DNA of 64,000 nucleotides from Ligustrum vulgare (GCA_963555705.1 OY743176.1:59718040-59782039), one strand, 5' to 3'; shown: positions 44,231 to 54,607, counted from the stretch's first letter. Notes: generated by a model not told the origin, from the sequence alone. Translations and numbers: made by a program.

Positions 44231-44447
44231 ATTTGAAGCTTGTTCAAGCGGAGAAGACGTCACCATAGTCAAAGCCAACCGAGGATTGGAAGAAAAAGTG
44301 CTTGGTGTTGCTGCATTCTAAAACCCCTTCTCCTTTCCCAGATTCACACTAGATTGATCATGTTGCTCATTTTGTGTTTACCCTTTTGTTACAAATTCAG
44401 TCACCTCCTTCTTTACCTCTATTTTGGTGTCTTCAATAGATCTAAAT
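44061..44447. repeat. 387-bp direct repeat, copy 1
   Basis: The same 387 bp recur at 51687-52073 with only a handful of differences. Copy 1 includes part of the RopGEF fragment and ends exactly at the left edge of Copia-E. Copy 2 continues past that point into other sequence. Confidence 0.9.
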
Positions 44448-44844
44448 GTTGGATCGATTTTACTCAAAGACACACTTTTATTAACTAAAACACTCAAACT
44501 CAAATATTACAACTTACTCTTCACACTCTCAAAGAAGCTATGCTTCTTGTTCTTCTTTTACTCACTTGATGATTTCAAATGAGAATGGGGAGGGCTATTT
44601 ATAGGAAATACAAACCAATCCTAACCGTACAAATATTAAAAACAAAGATACATCCGACGATCAATATTTGATCATACCAACTTCCATCCAACAATCTACA
44701 ATTAATCTTACCAACTTCAATCTAGTGATTCTTATTCAATCTTGCCTACTACAAGAAACTTCCATGCATTGGGCTAATTGGATCACATAAAATGTTGGAC
44801 TTGGACTCAATAAGATTTTGGGCCAAACAAGTTTATTTTCAACA
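44447..44844 (-). repeat. Copia-E 3' LTR
   Basis: This LTR is essentially identical to 49222-49619. The one clear difference is 'ctacaattaatc' here against 'ctacatttaatc' there. Confidence 0.95.
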
Positions 44845-44860
44845 TCCCCCTTTAAACTTG
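44845..44860 (-). other. Copia-E polypurine tract
   Basis: The minus strand reads AAGTTTAAAGGGGGA immediately before the LTR. Confidence 0.8.
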
Positions 44861-45298
44861 TTTTATAACTCCAAGAGAATTTCTCAATCTGGTGAAGTCT
44901 TCATACTTCAGGGACTTGGTGAAAATATCAGCAATCTGATCATGAGACTTCACATACTGTAGCTGCACATCTTTCCTTGCAATGCATTCCCTTATGTAGT
45001 GGTAGCGCGTGTCGATATGTTTACTTCTATCATGGAATACTGGATTCTTTGCTAAGGCAATTTCTGACTTGTTATCAACACAAATCTTGATTGGATCACC
45101 TTGAGATATGTTTAAATCTTTCAGCAAATTTCTTAGCCAAACTGCATGGCAAACACACGAGGTTGCAGCTACATATTCAGCTTCACAGGTTGAGAGAGTG
45201 ACAATTGGTTGCTTCTTTGACATCCAAGTAAAAGCAGTGTCACCCGTAAAGAACACGAACCCTGTAGTGCTCTTTCTATCATCTATATCTCCACCCTA
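44852..45298 (-). pseudogene. Copia-E RNase H
   Basis: The 134-codon frame has 'GDTAFTWMSKKQPIVTLSTC', 'EAEYVAATSCVCHAVWLRNL', 'ICVDNKSEIALAKNPVFHDR' and 'SKHIDTRYHYIRECI', ending 'IADIFTKSLKYEDFTRLR'. It contains the catalytic E of 'CEAEY' and D of 'VDNKS'. It is cut from the polymerase frame by a TAG at about 45296-45298, where the partial copy at 50943-50960 still has a TGG (Trp in 'SDSDWGGD'). Apart from that stop the domain looks complete. Confidence 0.9.
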
Positions 45299-47134
45299 GT
45301 CACTATCACTATATCCAACAAGTTTATACTCATTAGAAACTGAATAAAACAAGCCAAGATCAGTTGTACCTTTCAAATAGCGAAGAATTCTCTTTGCAGC
45401 TTTGAAATGAGTAGTTGTTGGAGATTCCATGTAGCGACTAACCAATCCAACTGAATACAGGATATCTGGCCTTGTACAAGTCAAAAAACGTAGACTTCCA
45501 ACCAAACTTTTGAATAATGTTGGATCTACTCTTTCACCTTCCTCATGCTTGGACATTTTGACTCCACATTCTACTGGGGTGCTTATCGGATTGCAATCAT
45601 CCATTTTTAACTTCTTGAGTATCTCCTTCGCATAACTTTCTTGGGAGATGAAGATACCTTCCTCTTTTTGTTTGACTTCAATGCCAAGATAGTATGCCAT
45701 AAGCCCAATGTCTGTCATCTCAAACTCCTTAGCCATTGCTTTCTTGAATTCGTCAAACAAGCTTGGACTGCTTCCAGTAAAGATAAGATCATCCACGTAC
45801 AAGCACACAATCAAAATATCTGTATCTTTATTCTTGATATAGAGAGCATGTTCATATGGACTTTTGGTGAAGCCATTCTCCTGGAAGTACTTGTCGATTC
45901 GACTATTCCATACTCTTGGTGCTTGCTTCAACCCGTAAAGGGCTTTCTTCAATTTTAAGACTTTGTCTTCTTGATCTTTCACTTCATAACCTGGTGGTTG
46001 TTGAATGTACACTTCTTCTTCTAGGACTCCATTTAGGAAGGCAGACTTTACATCCATCTGATGAATCTTCCATTTGTTCTGAGCAGCCAAAGAAATTATT
46101 AGTCTTATAGTTTCTAATCGAGCAACAGGAGCGAATACCTCATCATAGTCAATTCCAGCTCTTTGACTATATCCTTTTGCTACAAGTCTTGCCTTGTATC
46201 GTTCAATTTCTCCACTAGCATTCTTCTTCGTCTTGTACACCCATTTGACACCTATTTCCTGGTGACTTCTTGGAAGAGATGCAAGTTCCCATGTATCATT
46301 CTTCTTGATGGAATTGATTTCTTCATCCATCGCATTTCTCCACTTCTTTTCTTGTACGGCTTCTTCAAATTTCACTGGTTCACATTCAGCAAAGAGACAG
46401 AAAAGAGTAAGATTATCAAGCCTCTCAGTTACCTCATATATATCTTGGAGATTTCTTGTGCGTTCTTCATTTCTTTCATTTAAGAAAGATGGTAGAGAAT
46501 TTCTATCTTCAGTTACTGTAGGTGAAGTAGGTGGTGTACTTGGCTCTCCTACTGCTTGCTCTTGCTCTATGATTGGTTGCTCCTCGTGCTCTTCTTCAAA
46601 GTGAGGAAAGAAGTTGTAGTCTTCTTTTTGGGTACTCCAATCCCAATTGTTTTCTTCATCGAACTCCACATCTCGACTAATGATAACTTTCTTATTTGTT
46701 TGATTGTATAGCTTGTAGTCCTTGGAATGTGTATCATAGCCAATAAAGATAAGTTTCTCACTTTTGTCATCAAGTTTTCTCCGTATCTCATCCGGTACAT
46801 GTCTGTATGCAATACTTCCAAATACTCGTAGATGGGATATTCCAGGCTTCCTTCCACTCCATGCTTCTTGTGGTGTCTTTCCCCATACACTCCTTGTTGG
46901 AGATCGGTTGGACAAATAGACTGCACATGAAACTACTTCTGCCCAAAACTCCTTTGGTAGTCCCTTGCTTTTGAGTATGCTTCGTACCATGTCAAGGATG
47001 GTTCTGTTCTTCCTTTCTGCAACACCGTTCTGTTGGGGTGATCTTGGAATGGTCAGTGGACGTCTGATTCCATTTGCTTCACAAAACTCTTGGAATTCTT
47101 TGGAAGTGTATTCTCCTCCTCGGTCTGATCGCAT
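45296..47134 (-). CDS. Copia-E integrase and reverse transcriptase, 612 codons
   Basis: Integrase: '[20 protein letters not shown]', '[20 protein letters not shown]' (catalytic E) and '[20 protein letters not shown]', then the C-terminal '[15 protein letters not shown]' and '[17 protein letters not shown]'. Reverse transcriptase: '[20 protein letters not shown]', '[20 protein letters not shown]', '[20 protein letters not shown]', '[18 protein letters not shown]', '[12 protein letters not shown]' and '[17 protein letters not shown]'. Both polymerase catalytic motifs are intact. The frame begins inside integrase because of an upstream frameshift near 47400. It ends at the TAG that separates RNase H. 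As part of the polyprotein these enzymes would make and insert the cDNA. Confidence 0.93.
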   Translation of the reverse strand: MRSDRGGEYTSKEFQEFCEANGIRRPLTIPRSPQQNGVAERKNRTILDMVRSILKSKGLPKEFWAEVVSCAVYLSNRSPTRSVWGKTPQEAWSGRKPGISHLRVFGSIAYRHVPDEIRRKLDDKSEKLIFIGYDTHSKDYKLYNQTNKKVIISRDVEFDEENNWDWSTQKEDYNFFPHFEEEHEEQPIIEQEQAVGEPSTPPTSPTVTEDRNSLPSFLNERNEERTRNLQDIYEVTERLDNLTLFCLFAECEPVKFEEAVQEKKWRNAMDEEINSIKKNDTWELASLPRSHQEIGVKWVYKTKKNASGEIERYKARLVAKGYSQRAGIDYDEVFAPVARLETIRLIISLAAQNKWKIHQMDVKSAFLNGVLEEEVYIQQPPGYEVKDQEDKVLKLKKALYGLKQAPRVWNSRIDKYFQENGFTKSPYEHALYIKNKDTDILIVCLYVDDLIFTGSSPSLFDEFKKAMAKEFEMTDIGLMAYYLGIEVKQKEEGIFISQESYAKEILKKLKMDDCNPISTPVECGVKMSKHEEGERVDPTLFKSLVGSLRFLTCTRPDILYSVGLVSRYMESPTTTHFKAAKRILRYLKGTTDLGLFYSVSNEYKLVGYSDSD

Positions 47135-48923
47135 GGCTTTAATCTGGTAACCACTTTCTTTTTCTACTGCAGTTTTGAACTTCTTGAATGCTTCAAAAAC
47201 TTCTGATTTCTGTTTTAAGAAATATACCCAGGTTTTTCTTAAAAACCCATCTATAAAGAGAACGAAATAATTACTGTTACCACAAGAACTTGGCTTGATT
47301 GGACCGCATACATCGGTATGGATGAGCTCGAGTGGCTTCTTGGCTCTTAATTCTGACTGCTTTGGAAAACTCTTCCTGGACTATTTCCCAAGTAAGCATC
47401 TTTGCACAATTCATTTGGATGATTTATATAAGGTAAGCCTCTCACCATGTTCTTCTTGGATAATAGCTCCAATCCTCCAAAATTTAGATGCCCAAATCGA
47501 AGATGCCAAAGCCATGATGCATCTTTGTAACAAGTTTTAAGACACTTTGCAACATCATTTTCAATATTTAAAGGAAATAATCTATCCTTCGACATTTTCA
47601 CTTTGGTTATCAATTTTCCTTGGTCATCTACTACAAAAATACTATAATCTTTGGAATAAAAATTATAGCCTTTCTCTAATAGCTGACCTAGGCTTAAGAC
47701 ATTGCTTTTCATATTTGGCACATGGTAAACACTTGAAATCATTTGATGTCTTCCAGCTTTAGTGCAAATAAGGATGTTACCTTTTCCCTTGACTGGTATT
47801 TTAGAGTGATCTCCAAACGAAACATTGCCACTTACTCTTTCATTGAGTTCTGCAAACATGCTTCTTTTTCCACACATGTGATAGCTTACACCAGTATCTA
47901 GGTACCAAATACTTCCTTGGCCTCCGTCACGGTCTTTGTGTGCAAATAGCATTGTACCATCAACCTCTTCTTTTGTTTCAACATAGTTAGCCTTCTCTTC
48001 GACTCCATTTTTTGGATTCCAACAGTTTGCTGCATAATGGCCATATTGTTTGCAATTGTAACATTGAACTTTAGATTTATCGTACCTCGAGTTTGAATTG
48101 CCTCTTCCACGACCTCTTGTCGAACTTTCTCCTCTTTCGTAATTACTGTTGAAATTGTTGTTATTGTAATTCCAACCTCGTCCACGACTATGACCTCTAC
48201 CTCGTCCTTGGTCTCGGCCTCTTCCTCGACTATGTTGATTTCTGTTGTAGCCTCTGATTTCTTCTTTCTCTTTGAGTTGTGTGTTGAGAAGTTTTTCATT
48301 GATTCCTTGCCTTTTCTTATGCTTTTCTTCATAAGCCTGCAATGATCCTTGTAATTGCTCAATCGTCATTTCTTCTAAATCTTTAGTTTCTTCTATAGTC
48401 ACGACAATGTACTCGAACTTTGGGTCAAGTGAGCGGAGTATCTTTTCTAGGATCCTTATATCTTCTAGTTTCTCACCGTTTCTTTTTAATTGATTAGAAA
48501 TAGTCAAGACTCTAGAAAAATATTCGGAAATCGACTCGGATGCTTTCATATGCAAGGATTCGAATTCACCTCTTAGTGTTTGAAGACGAACCTTCTTCAC
48601 TTGTTCAGCTCCTTTGTAGGATGTTTGTAATTTATTCCATGCTTCCTCGGAAGTTTTTGCGCTTGAGATTTTCTCGAAACCATCATCATCTAATGCTTGA
48701 TAGATGAGAAAGAGAGCCTTCTTGTCTCTTTTCCTTGAATCCTTCAATGAATCATTTTGCACTTGAGTTTGAGTAGTTTCATCTTCGGGCTCACTGAAAC
48801 CTTTCTCTACAACTTCCCAAACATCGTGTGCACCCAAAAAACTTTCATTTTGATACTCCAATTATCATAGTTGTTGTTTTTTAGTGTAGGTACTTGAAAG
48901 GAAGACATACCATTATTCTCCAT
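47135..48923 (-). pseudogene. Copia-E gag, protease, pre-integrase and integrase N-terminus
   Basis: The real start is probably the ATG at 48923 ('MENNGMSSFQVPTLKNNNYD'), with one extra T near 48845 shifting into the 504-codon frame 48861-47347. That frame has the gag polypeptide ('YQALDDDGFEKISSAKTSEE', 'LKMKGKLEDIR'-like helix region). Then come an RGRGRG linker, a complete zinc knuckle 'CYNCKQYGHYAANC', the protease site 'WYLDTGVSYHMCG' (D-T-G intact) and 'SSVYHVPNMKSNVLSLGQLL'. Last is the pre-integrase 'LWHLRFGHLNFGGLELLSKK'. A one-base loss at about 47400 and a TAG just after it break the link to integrase. The integrase start ('[13 protein letters not shown]') lies in another frame at about 47230-47330. 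Confidence 0.88.
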
Positions 48924-49203
48924 TTATAGAAACTGAATTTGGAAATTCTGATCACACCGACGGATCCGGAATGCTGGAAAACGTCGGGGAAGTGTCCGAC
49001 TCGGTTGAACTCGGTTTGAACTGGGTCTGACTCAGTATGACTCAGTGGACTGGATGAGTCAACTCGGTTCCGGGACAGCAACTTTGTGGAATGATTTGGG
49101 GCTCAAACAACTTCAGATTTGGCCGATTTTTGCACCGCTACTTTCCTCTCTTTGAGAGCTTCGATTTGATATGCAATGACGATATTTTTCCTTTTCCTAT
49201 AAC

Positions 49204-49220
49204 CTCGCTCTGATACCACT
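49204..49220 (-). other. Copia-E primer binding site (tRNA-iMet type)
   Basis: The minus strand reads GTGGTATCAGAGCGAGG next to the 5' LTR. Confidence 0.85.
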
Positions 49221-49221
49221 T

Positions 49222-49619
49222 TGTTGGATCGATTTTACTCAAAGACACACTTTTATTAACTAAAACACTCAAACTCAAATATTACAACTTACTCTTCACA
49301 CTCTCAAAGAAGCTATGCTTCTTGTTCTTCTTTTACTCACTTGATGATTTCAAATGAGAATGGGGAGGGCTATTTATAGGAAATACAAACCAATCCTAAC
49401 CGTACAAATATTAAAAACAAAGATACATCCGACGATCAATATTTGATCATACCAACTTCCATCCAACAATCTACATTTAATCTTACCAACTTCAATCTAG
49501 TGATTCTTATTCAATCTTGCCTACTACAAGAAACTTCCATGCATTGGGCTAATTGGATCACATAAAATGTTGGACTTGGACTCAATAAGATTTTGGGCCA
49601 AACAAGTTTATTTTCAACA
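49222..49619 (-). repeat. Copia-E 5' LTR
   Basis: This 398-bp LTR has a promoter-proximal 'ctatttata' (complement TATAAATAG) at about 49371-49379, a candidate TATA box shared by both LTRs. Confidence 0.92.
49371..49379 (-). promoter_or_regulatory. Candidate LTR promoter TATA box (Copia-E 5' LTR)
   Basis: The minus strand reads TATAAATAG inside the 5' LTR, about 150 bp before its end. It is followed by GC-containing sequence, a plausible core promoter for genomic RNA. The same motif is in the 3' LTR. Confidence 0.4.
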
Positions 49620-50114
49620 TTCACGGATCGCAGGTTCAGCTCCCGAGGTTTCTCGCCTCTAGGTAGCTTACCTATCATGCATTGGCCGGCAAGGCAGAAC
49701 AACTGGCACACACGCACGCTGATGAGTAGGATGTAAGGGAAATACCTGCAATATGATCATATCATTAGAGCACTTCATGGTAAAGTAGGCCAACCGCCTA
49801 GCTGTTGCCGACTTGCCGAACCGAATGGGGAGATAAGCATTTTCACTGCGTGACATTCTCCCCCATTCGAATCCGCTTACGTCCTCGTAGCGGGAAGTGA
49901 GCTTCGCATCAACACGCACTCCTCAATTGCAGAATTAAACGGCACCATCCCCTCATGGACGAGCATTCACATGGTGGTCCTCCCACACTAGCCCGCTGTA
50001 ACTCGTACATACCGCCTTCGACACCAACCTTCACCATCTGCCCCCATAAGCAGTAGTTCTTCGGTGGACGGCCTCCAGCCGCAGCGCCTCCAGCACATGT
50101 CGAAGCACATACCC
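49620..50114 (-). other. Ty3/Gypsy-like pol end and partial LTR fragment
   Basis: On the minus strand 'RYEDVSGFEWGRMSRSE' is encoded around a purine tract ATGGGGGAGAATGTCACG (49849-49866). This is the arrangement found at the end of pol and start of the 3' LTR in several plant Gypsy lineages. The presumed LTR (49855 down to 49620) is cut off by Copia-E. Composition is less AT-rich than in the neighbours. The left junction lacks a Copia-E target duplication. Other parts (49920-50114) are not recognised. Confidence 0.4.
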
Positions 50115-50125
50115 ACTAATAATTT

Positions 50126-51130
50126 CTGTTGCTCGATTAGAAACTATAAGACTAATAATTTCTTTGGCTACTCAGAACAAATGGAAGATTCATCAGATGG
50201 ATGTAAAGTCTGCCTTCCTAAATGGAGTCCTAGAAGAAGAAGTGTACATTCAACAACCACCAGGTTATGAAGTGAAAGATCAAGAAGACAAAGTCTTAAA
50301 ATTGAAGAAAGCCCTTTACGGGTTGAAGCAATCACCAAGAGTATGGAATAGTCGAATCGACAAGTACTTCCAGGAGAATGGCTTCACCAAAAGTCCATAT
50401 GAACATGCTCTCTATATCAAGAATAAAGATACAGATATTTTGATCGTGTGCTTGTACGTGGATGATCTTATCTTTACTGGAAGCAGTCCAAGCTTGTTTG
50501 ACGAATTCAAGAAAGCAATGGCTAAGGAGTTTGAGATGACAGACATTGGGCTTATGGCATACTATCTTGGCATTGAAGTCAAACAAAAAGAGGAAGGTAT
50601 CTTCATCTCCCAAGAAAGTTATGCGAAGGAGATACTCAAGAAGTTAAAAATGGATGATTGCAATCCGATAAGCACCCCAGTAGAATGTGGAGTCAAAATG
50701 TCCAAGCATGAGGAAGGTGAAAGAGTAGATCCAACATTATTCAAAAGTTTGGTTGGAAGTCTACGTTATTTGACTTGTACAGGGCCAGATATCCTGTATT
50801 CAGTTGGATTGGTTAGTCGCTACATGGAATCTCCAACAACTACTCATTTCGAAGCTGCAAAGAGAATTCTTCGCTATTTGAAAGGTACAACTGATCTTGG
50901 CTTGTTTTATTCAGTTTCTAATGAGTATAAACTTGTTGGATATAGTGATAGTGACTGGGGTGGAGATATAGATGATAGAAAGAGCACTACAGGGTTCGTG
51001 TTCTTTACGGGTGACACTGCTTTTACTTGGATGTCAAAGAAGCAACCAATTGTCACTCTCTCAACCTGTGAAGCTGAATATGTAGCTGCAACCTCGTGTG
51101 TTTGCCATGCAGTTTGGCTAAGAAATTTGC
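50126..51130 (+). pseudogene. Second, partial copy of Copia-E reverse transcriptase and RNase H
   Basis: The segment is nearly identical to the complement of about 45131-46137, in opposite orientation. Frame 50164-51138 has '[20 protein letters not shown]', '[12 protein letters not shown]' and an unbroken passage through 'YSDSDWGGDIDDRKSTTGFV' into RNase H ('STCEAEYVAATSCVCHAVWL'). The Trp codon is TGG here and TAG in Copia-E, so the donor was a sister copy or predates that mutation. It has no LTRs, starts mid-polymerase and ends mid-RNase H at TTTGC. Amino-acid differences from Copia-E include A/S, F/Y, R/G and K/E. Confidence 0.9.
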
Positions 51131-51500
51131 AATTGTAACATTGAACTTTAGATTTATCGTACCTCGAGTTTGAATTGCCTCTTCCACGACCTCTTGTCGA
51201 ACTTTCTCCTCTTTCGTAATTACTGTTGAAATTCTTGTTATTGTAATTCCAACCTCGTCCACGACTATGACCTCTACCTCGTCCTCTTCCTCGACTATGT
51301 TGATTTCTGTTGTAGCCTCTGATTTCTTCTTTCTCTTTGAGTTGTGTGTTGAGCAGTTTTTCATTAATTCCTTGCCTTTTCTTATGCTTTTCTTCATAAG
51401 CCTGCAATGATCCTTGTAATTGCTCGATCGTCATTTCTTCTAAATCTTTAGTTTCTTCTATAGTCACGACAATGTACTCAGACTTTGGGTCAAGTGAGCG
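51126..51500 (-). pseudogene. Inverted partial copy of Copia-E gag
   Basis: The minus strand encodes 'EMTIEQLQGSLQAYEEKHKK', 'QLKEKEEIRGYNRNQHSRGR' and 'SRYDKSKVQCYNCK', matching 48056-48430 of Copia-E except for a 12-bp in-frame deletion in the RGRG linker (near 51282). It adjoins the polymerase copy head-to-head at a shared TTTGC (51126-51130). Confidence 0.9.
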
Positions 51501-51503
51501 CAG

Positions 51504-51574
<71 letters not shown>

Positions 51575-51585
51575 GGCGGATGTTG

Positions 51586-51651
<66 letters not shown>

Positions 51652-51681
51652 TAAGGCTGAAACTTAAAGGAATTGACGGAA
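51504..51681 (+). pseudogene. 18S rRNA gene fragment, 178 bp
   Basis: The sequence 'CGAAAGTTGGGGGCTCGAAG ... GAAACTTAAAGGAATTGACGGAA' is the highly conserved central region of plant nuclear 18S rRNA, about position 1000-1180 of the gene. It includes 'ATAAACGATGCCGACCAGGG' and the universal 'AAACTTAAAGGAATTGACGG' primer region. At least one change from the usual plant sequence is seen (GGTCGTAAGG for GGTCGCAAGG). It begins and ends abruptly against Copia-E gag and the 387-bp repeat, so it is an ectopic fragment and not an rDNA unit. Confidence 0.95.
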
Positions 51682-51686
51682 TAGCT

Positions 51687-52073
51687 TACTCTCCTACCTC
51701 CGCCTGACATATCGTCTCCTAGCAACAGCTTAGCAAACCTTCCCTTCATCATTTTAGTTTCGGATAATTCAACTCCATCAGGTTTATCTTTCTCCAGCTT
51801 TGGTGCCGGAATAATGACGTGTCTACCTCCAATCGCGGAGAGCCCAGAAACATAGAATTTGAAGCTTGTTCAAGCGGAGAAGACGTCACCATAGTCAAAG
51901 CCAACCGAGGATTGGAAGAAAAAGTGCTTGGTGTTGCTACATTCTAAAATCCCTTCTCCTTTCCCAGATTCACACTAGATTGATCATGTTGCTCATTTTG
52001 TGTTTACCCTTTTGTTACAAATTCAGTCACCTCCTTCTTTACCTCTATTGTGGTGTCTTCAATAGATCTAAAT
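51687..52073. repeat. 387-bp direct repeat, copy 2
   Basis: Copy 2 matches 44061-44447. Its first 170 bp (minus strand) encode the RopGEF part '[20 protein letters not shown]' through '[12 protein letters not shown]'. It then continues 'ctccggtcattatttt' past the site where Copia-E sits in copy 1, so it probably shows the empty-site sequence. Confidence 0.9.
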
Positions 52074-52204
52074 CTCCGGTCATTATTTTCATGGCTGATC
52101 ATCTTCATTGTCATATTGTTTTTACGTAATGCATCCATGATTTCCTCCCACTTCATTTCAGACTGGATTGAGTGATCATTGAGCTTGTCTTCCAAGTTAT
52201 GCAT
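52004..52204 (-). other. Possible coiled-coil coding relic
   Basis: The 66-codon frame 'MHNLEDKLNDHSIQSEMKWE' ... 'TIEVKKEVTEFVTKG' is charged and heptad-like and recalls the N-terminal coiled region of retrotransposon gag proteins. No other gag part is visible, so the call stays open. Confidence 0.25.
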
Positions 52205-52449
52205 ATCGGTCTCATGCTTCTTGGATTTTACATCTTAAAATTCAATCGTTGATGTTCTTTTTCCATAACTAAATCAATTATTCGTAAATCACCTTACATA
52301 TGTTGAAACTCGTATTAACTTAGGTTACACCATGACTCATTATTTCATGTCAACAACTTTTCGATTATTCAGAGGGGGCTTTCAAAGATTTTAAAAATAT
52401 TAATATGATTATTTAAAACAATTTGTGGATTAATCCATCGATCGTCTTA

Positions 52450-54468
52450 TGTCATCTCCAAACGAACCCAAATTTGGGGTAAAGAATCAAATTTGGGTAA
52501 AATTTTCACCAACAATATCCCAAATTACACCACGAATTTGGGATTTCACTATCCACAACCTCAAATTTGTGGTTGACCTTTTTTATTTACCATTTTCCCA
52601 TTTTTCATATTGAATTTAAATGCTAAAAATTCATAATTAGTCCAATAATTTGTCGTCATAGTAATAATCGTAATTGTAAATATTATAATTATTATTTAAT
52701 TTCAAACGTTATAATTCTATAATTGTAATTTGACTTTTTCTAACAAAATTATTTTTGTTCACAACAATACTAATAGTTTTGTTAATATATTGTTCCAAAA
52801 TCGGCACGAATTACTTTGGATAATTAAAAATACTGAAATTTTATTTCCAAAGCTAACGCAACATATGCCAAACGAAGCTACATATGTGACAACAACGTGA
52901 TAAAAACATAAACTTGAACATACAAGAAAATTAATACGAAATAGTAAGTTGACATAGATAAAGAACTCGTAATCACCCAAAACCAGTAGTGGATCCCCCG
53001 ATGTCGCCAAACAATTGAGAAAATGAACCAGTGGTACTCCGTCCGTACTCTGTGATCTGGAACTTTGATGCTCAGCTCTTTTTTGGGATATTCTTAACTG
53101 TTCACTATCTAAATATGGATGCACACGTGGATTTACTGCAATGGATTAATCCATGAATAAATTTTATTCCCCCCTAAAGTTCTATCGTGCCTAGTTTTTA
53201 CGGCAAAAAGCTCATGAGAATTATTTTGTGCAAAAGAAGAATGCAATGTGTGCACTTGGTTTTTCTGCAATCGAAAAGATAACTTCTGAATGCAGATGCT
53301 ATTGATGAGTATATTATAATTGGAGAATCTACTGCAATTGGGAGTACGAAGAGATTCTGTCGAGCTTCATAGAGATCTTCGAAGAGCAGTATCTAAGGTC
53401 ACCAAACGCTAATGATGTTTCAAGGATATTGAAGGTTGGTGAAACTCGTGAATTTCTTTGCATGTTGGGTACCCTGGATTGTTTGCATTGGAGGTGGAAA
53501 GCTTGTCCAACTGGTTGGGCAGGTCAATACACAGGTCATAGTGGATCTCAAACAATTATCCTTGAGGCTATTTCTGACTATGATCTTTGGATCCGGCATG
53601 CATATTTTGGGTTGCTAGGGACAAACAAGGATATTAACGTGTTAGAAAGGTCTCTTCTTTTTGCTAATCTTGCAGAAGGTGTAGATCCTCTGGCTCACTA
53701 TATGCTACAAGGAAAGGAGTATGCAACGGGTTATTATCTAGCTGACAGTATATACCCGAAATGGTCCACGCTTGTGCAAAAAATTCATGATCCTCATAGG
53801 ACAAAAAGGAAATTATTCTCAACCAAACAAGACAGTTGTAAAAGGACATGAAACGTGCATTTGGAGTGCTACAATCAAAGTCCATAATTGTAGCAGGACG
53901 AGCTCAATTTTGGAACAAGCATGTGTTGAAAGACATAATGAAAGCGTGCATTGTTATGCATAACCTGATTATTGAAAATGAACTTGATCTTGAGGCACCC
54001 ATTCAAGATTATATTGAATCACCAACTCCAGAAGTTGAGATAATTAGCATTGAAGACTCTTATTTTCAGGAATTTCTTGCTCGACACAGACAAATAGAAA
54101 TAGCGACGGTTCATTATCCTTCGAAATGCCTTAATTGAGCATTTGTGGGAGGAATATACTAATTCTGAAAATTAAGTTTCGTCAATTATAAATCACATCG
54201 TTTAATTTAGGGGATTTGTGGCCACTAGGTGTATTTTGTTGTTCAACATAGTGGTTTTTTCCCTAGAAAAATGACTATTTTTAATTTGGTGCATTCTACG
54301 CATTAGCTATTAATATAAAATAAAGTCATTAATTAACAAATTTTATCAAGATAAAAAAATTTAGAAATTATAACAAAAATGGATACTATATATTAACTTG
54401 ACCTCAAAATTGGGGTCAAGCTAAAATTGAGTCTACCCCAAATTTGGGGTAGACTCTCTTAGATGCCC
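52450..54468 (+). mobile_element. PIF/Harbinger DNA transposon, decayed
   Basis: The ends TGTCATCTCCAAACGAACCC and, from the right, GGGCATCTAAGAGAGTCTACCCC are diverged inverted repeats, with 'ccaaatttggggta' close inside both. The flanking trinucleotide TTA occurs on both sides (52447-52449, 54469-54471), the PIF/Harbinger target duplication. The transposase gene lies inside on the plus strand. The element is about 2 kb, shorter than autonomous members, and no MYB-like second gene is seen. Confidence 0.75.
53200..54170 (+). pseudogene. PIF/Harbinger (HARBI1-like, DDE_Tnp_4) transposase
   Basis: In broken frames the order is clear: 'LMMFQGY' region, then 'FLCMLGTLDCLHWRWKACPT', 'GWAGQYTGHSGSQTIILEAI', 'DYDLWIRHAYFGLLGTNKDI', 'NVLERSLLFANLAEGVDPLA', 'EYATGYYLADSIYPKWSTLV' (53429-53851). 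'KRAFGVLQSKSIIVAGRAQF' and 'DIMKACIVMHNLIIENELDL' (53848-54138) follow, ending near 'QEFLARHRQIE'. The enzyme cuts and rejoins the element ends. The first two catalytic Asp regions ('TLDCLHW' and 'NKDINVLE') are kept. The third, normally Glu in 'VERAFG', reads 'MKRAFG', so the catalytic Glu is Lys. A frameshift lies near 53840 and others before 53429. It is inactive. Confidence 0.9.
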
Positions 54469-54607
54469 TTAGCTTTCAACTAGATTAATATATATAGTTT
54501 AGTAGGCCAAGACCCAAGTGGGCATGCCTAGTGGATTGCAACTAAGTTTCCAAAAAGAAAAATAATTCTTTTAGACTTGGTGTTGAAAATGAATAAAAGT
54601 TGAGCTA

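Larger units (their letters stand above)
44447..49619 (-). mobile_element. Copia-E: nearly intact, very young LTR retrotransposon
   Basis: Two 398-bp LTRs (44447-44844, 49222-49619) appear to differ at one position only. The primer site lies beside the right LTR and the purine tract beside the left, so the element reads on the minus strand. Gag-protease and integrase-RT-RNase H occupy three long frames interrupted by only two frameshifts and two TAG stops. The left flank is CTAAA and the right is TTCAC, so no target duplication is present: the right flank has been replaced by the patchwork at 49620-52073. Proteins are typical Ty1/Copia of the Tnt1-like kind. Confidence 0.95.

Noticed and set aside
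49620..49680. tRNA 3' half suggested by 'ggttcagctcccgag'
   Set aside because: No acceptor or anticodon stem can be formed around it; it fits better as part of the Gypsy-like fragment.
44447..51130. Copia-E and the fragment at 50126-51130 as one large inverted-repeat transposon
   Set aside because: Only internal coding parts are inverted, without LTRs, and the joins are at microhomologies.
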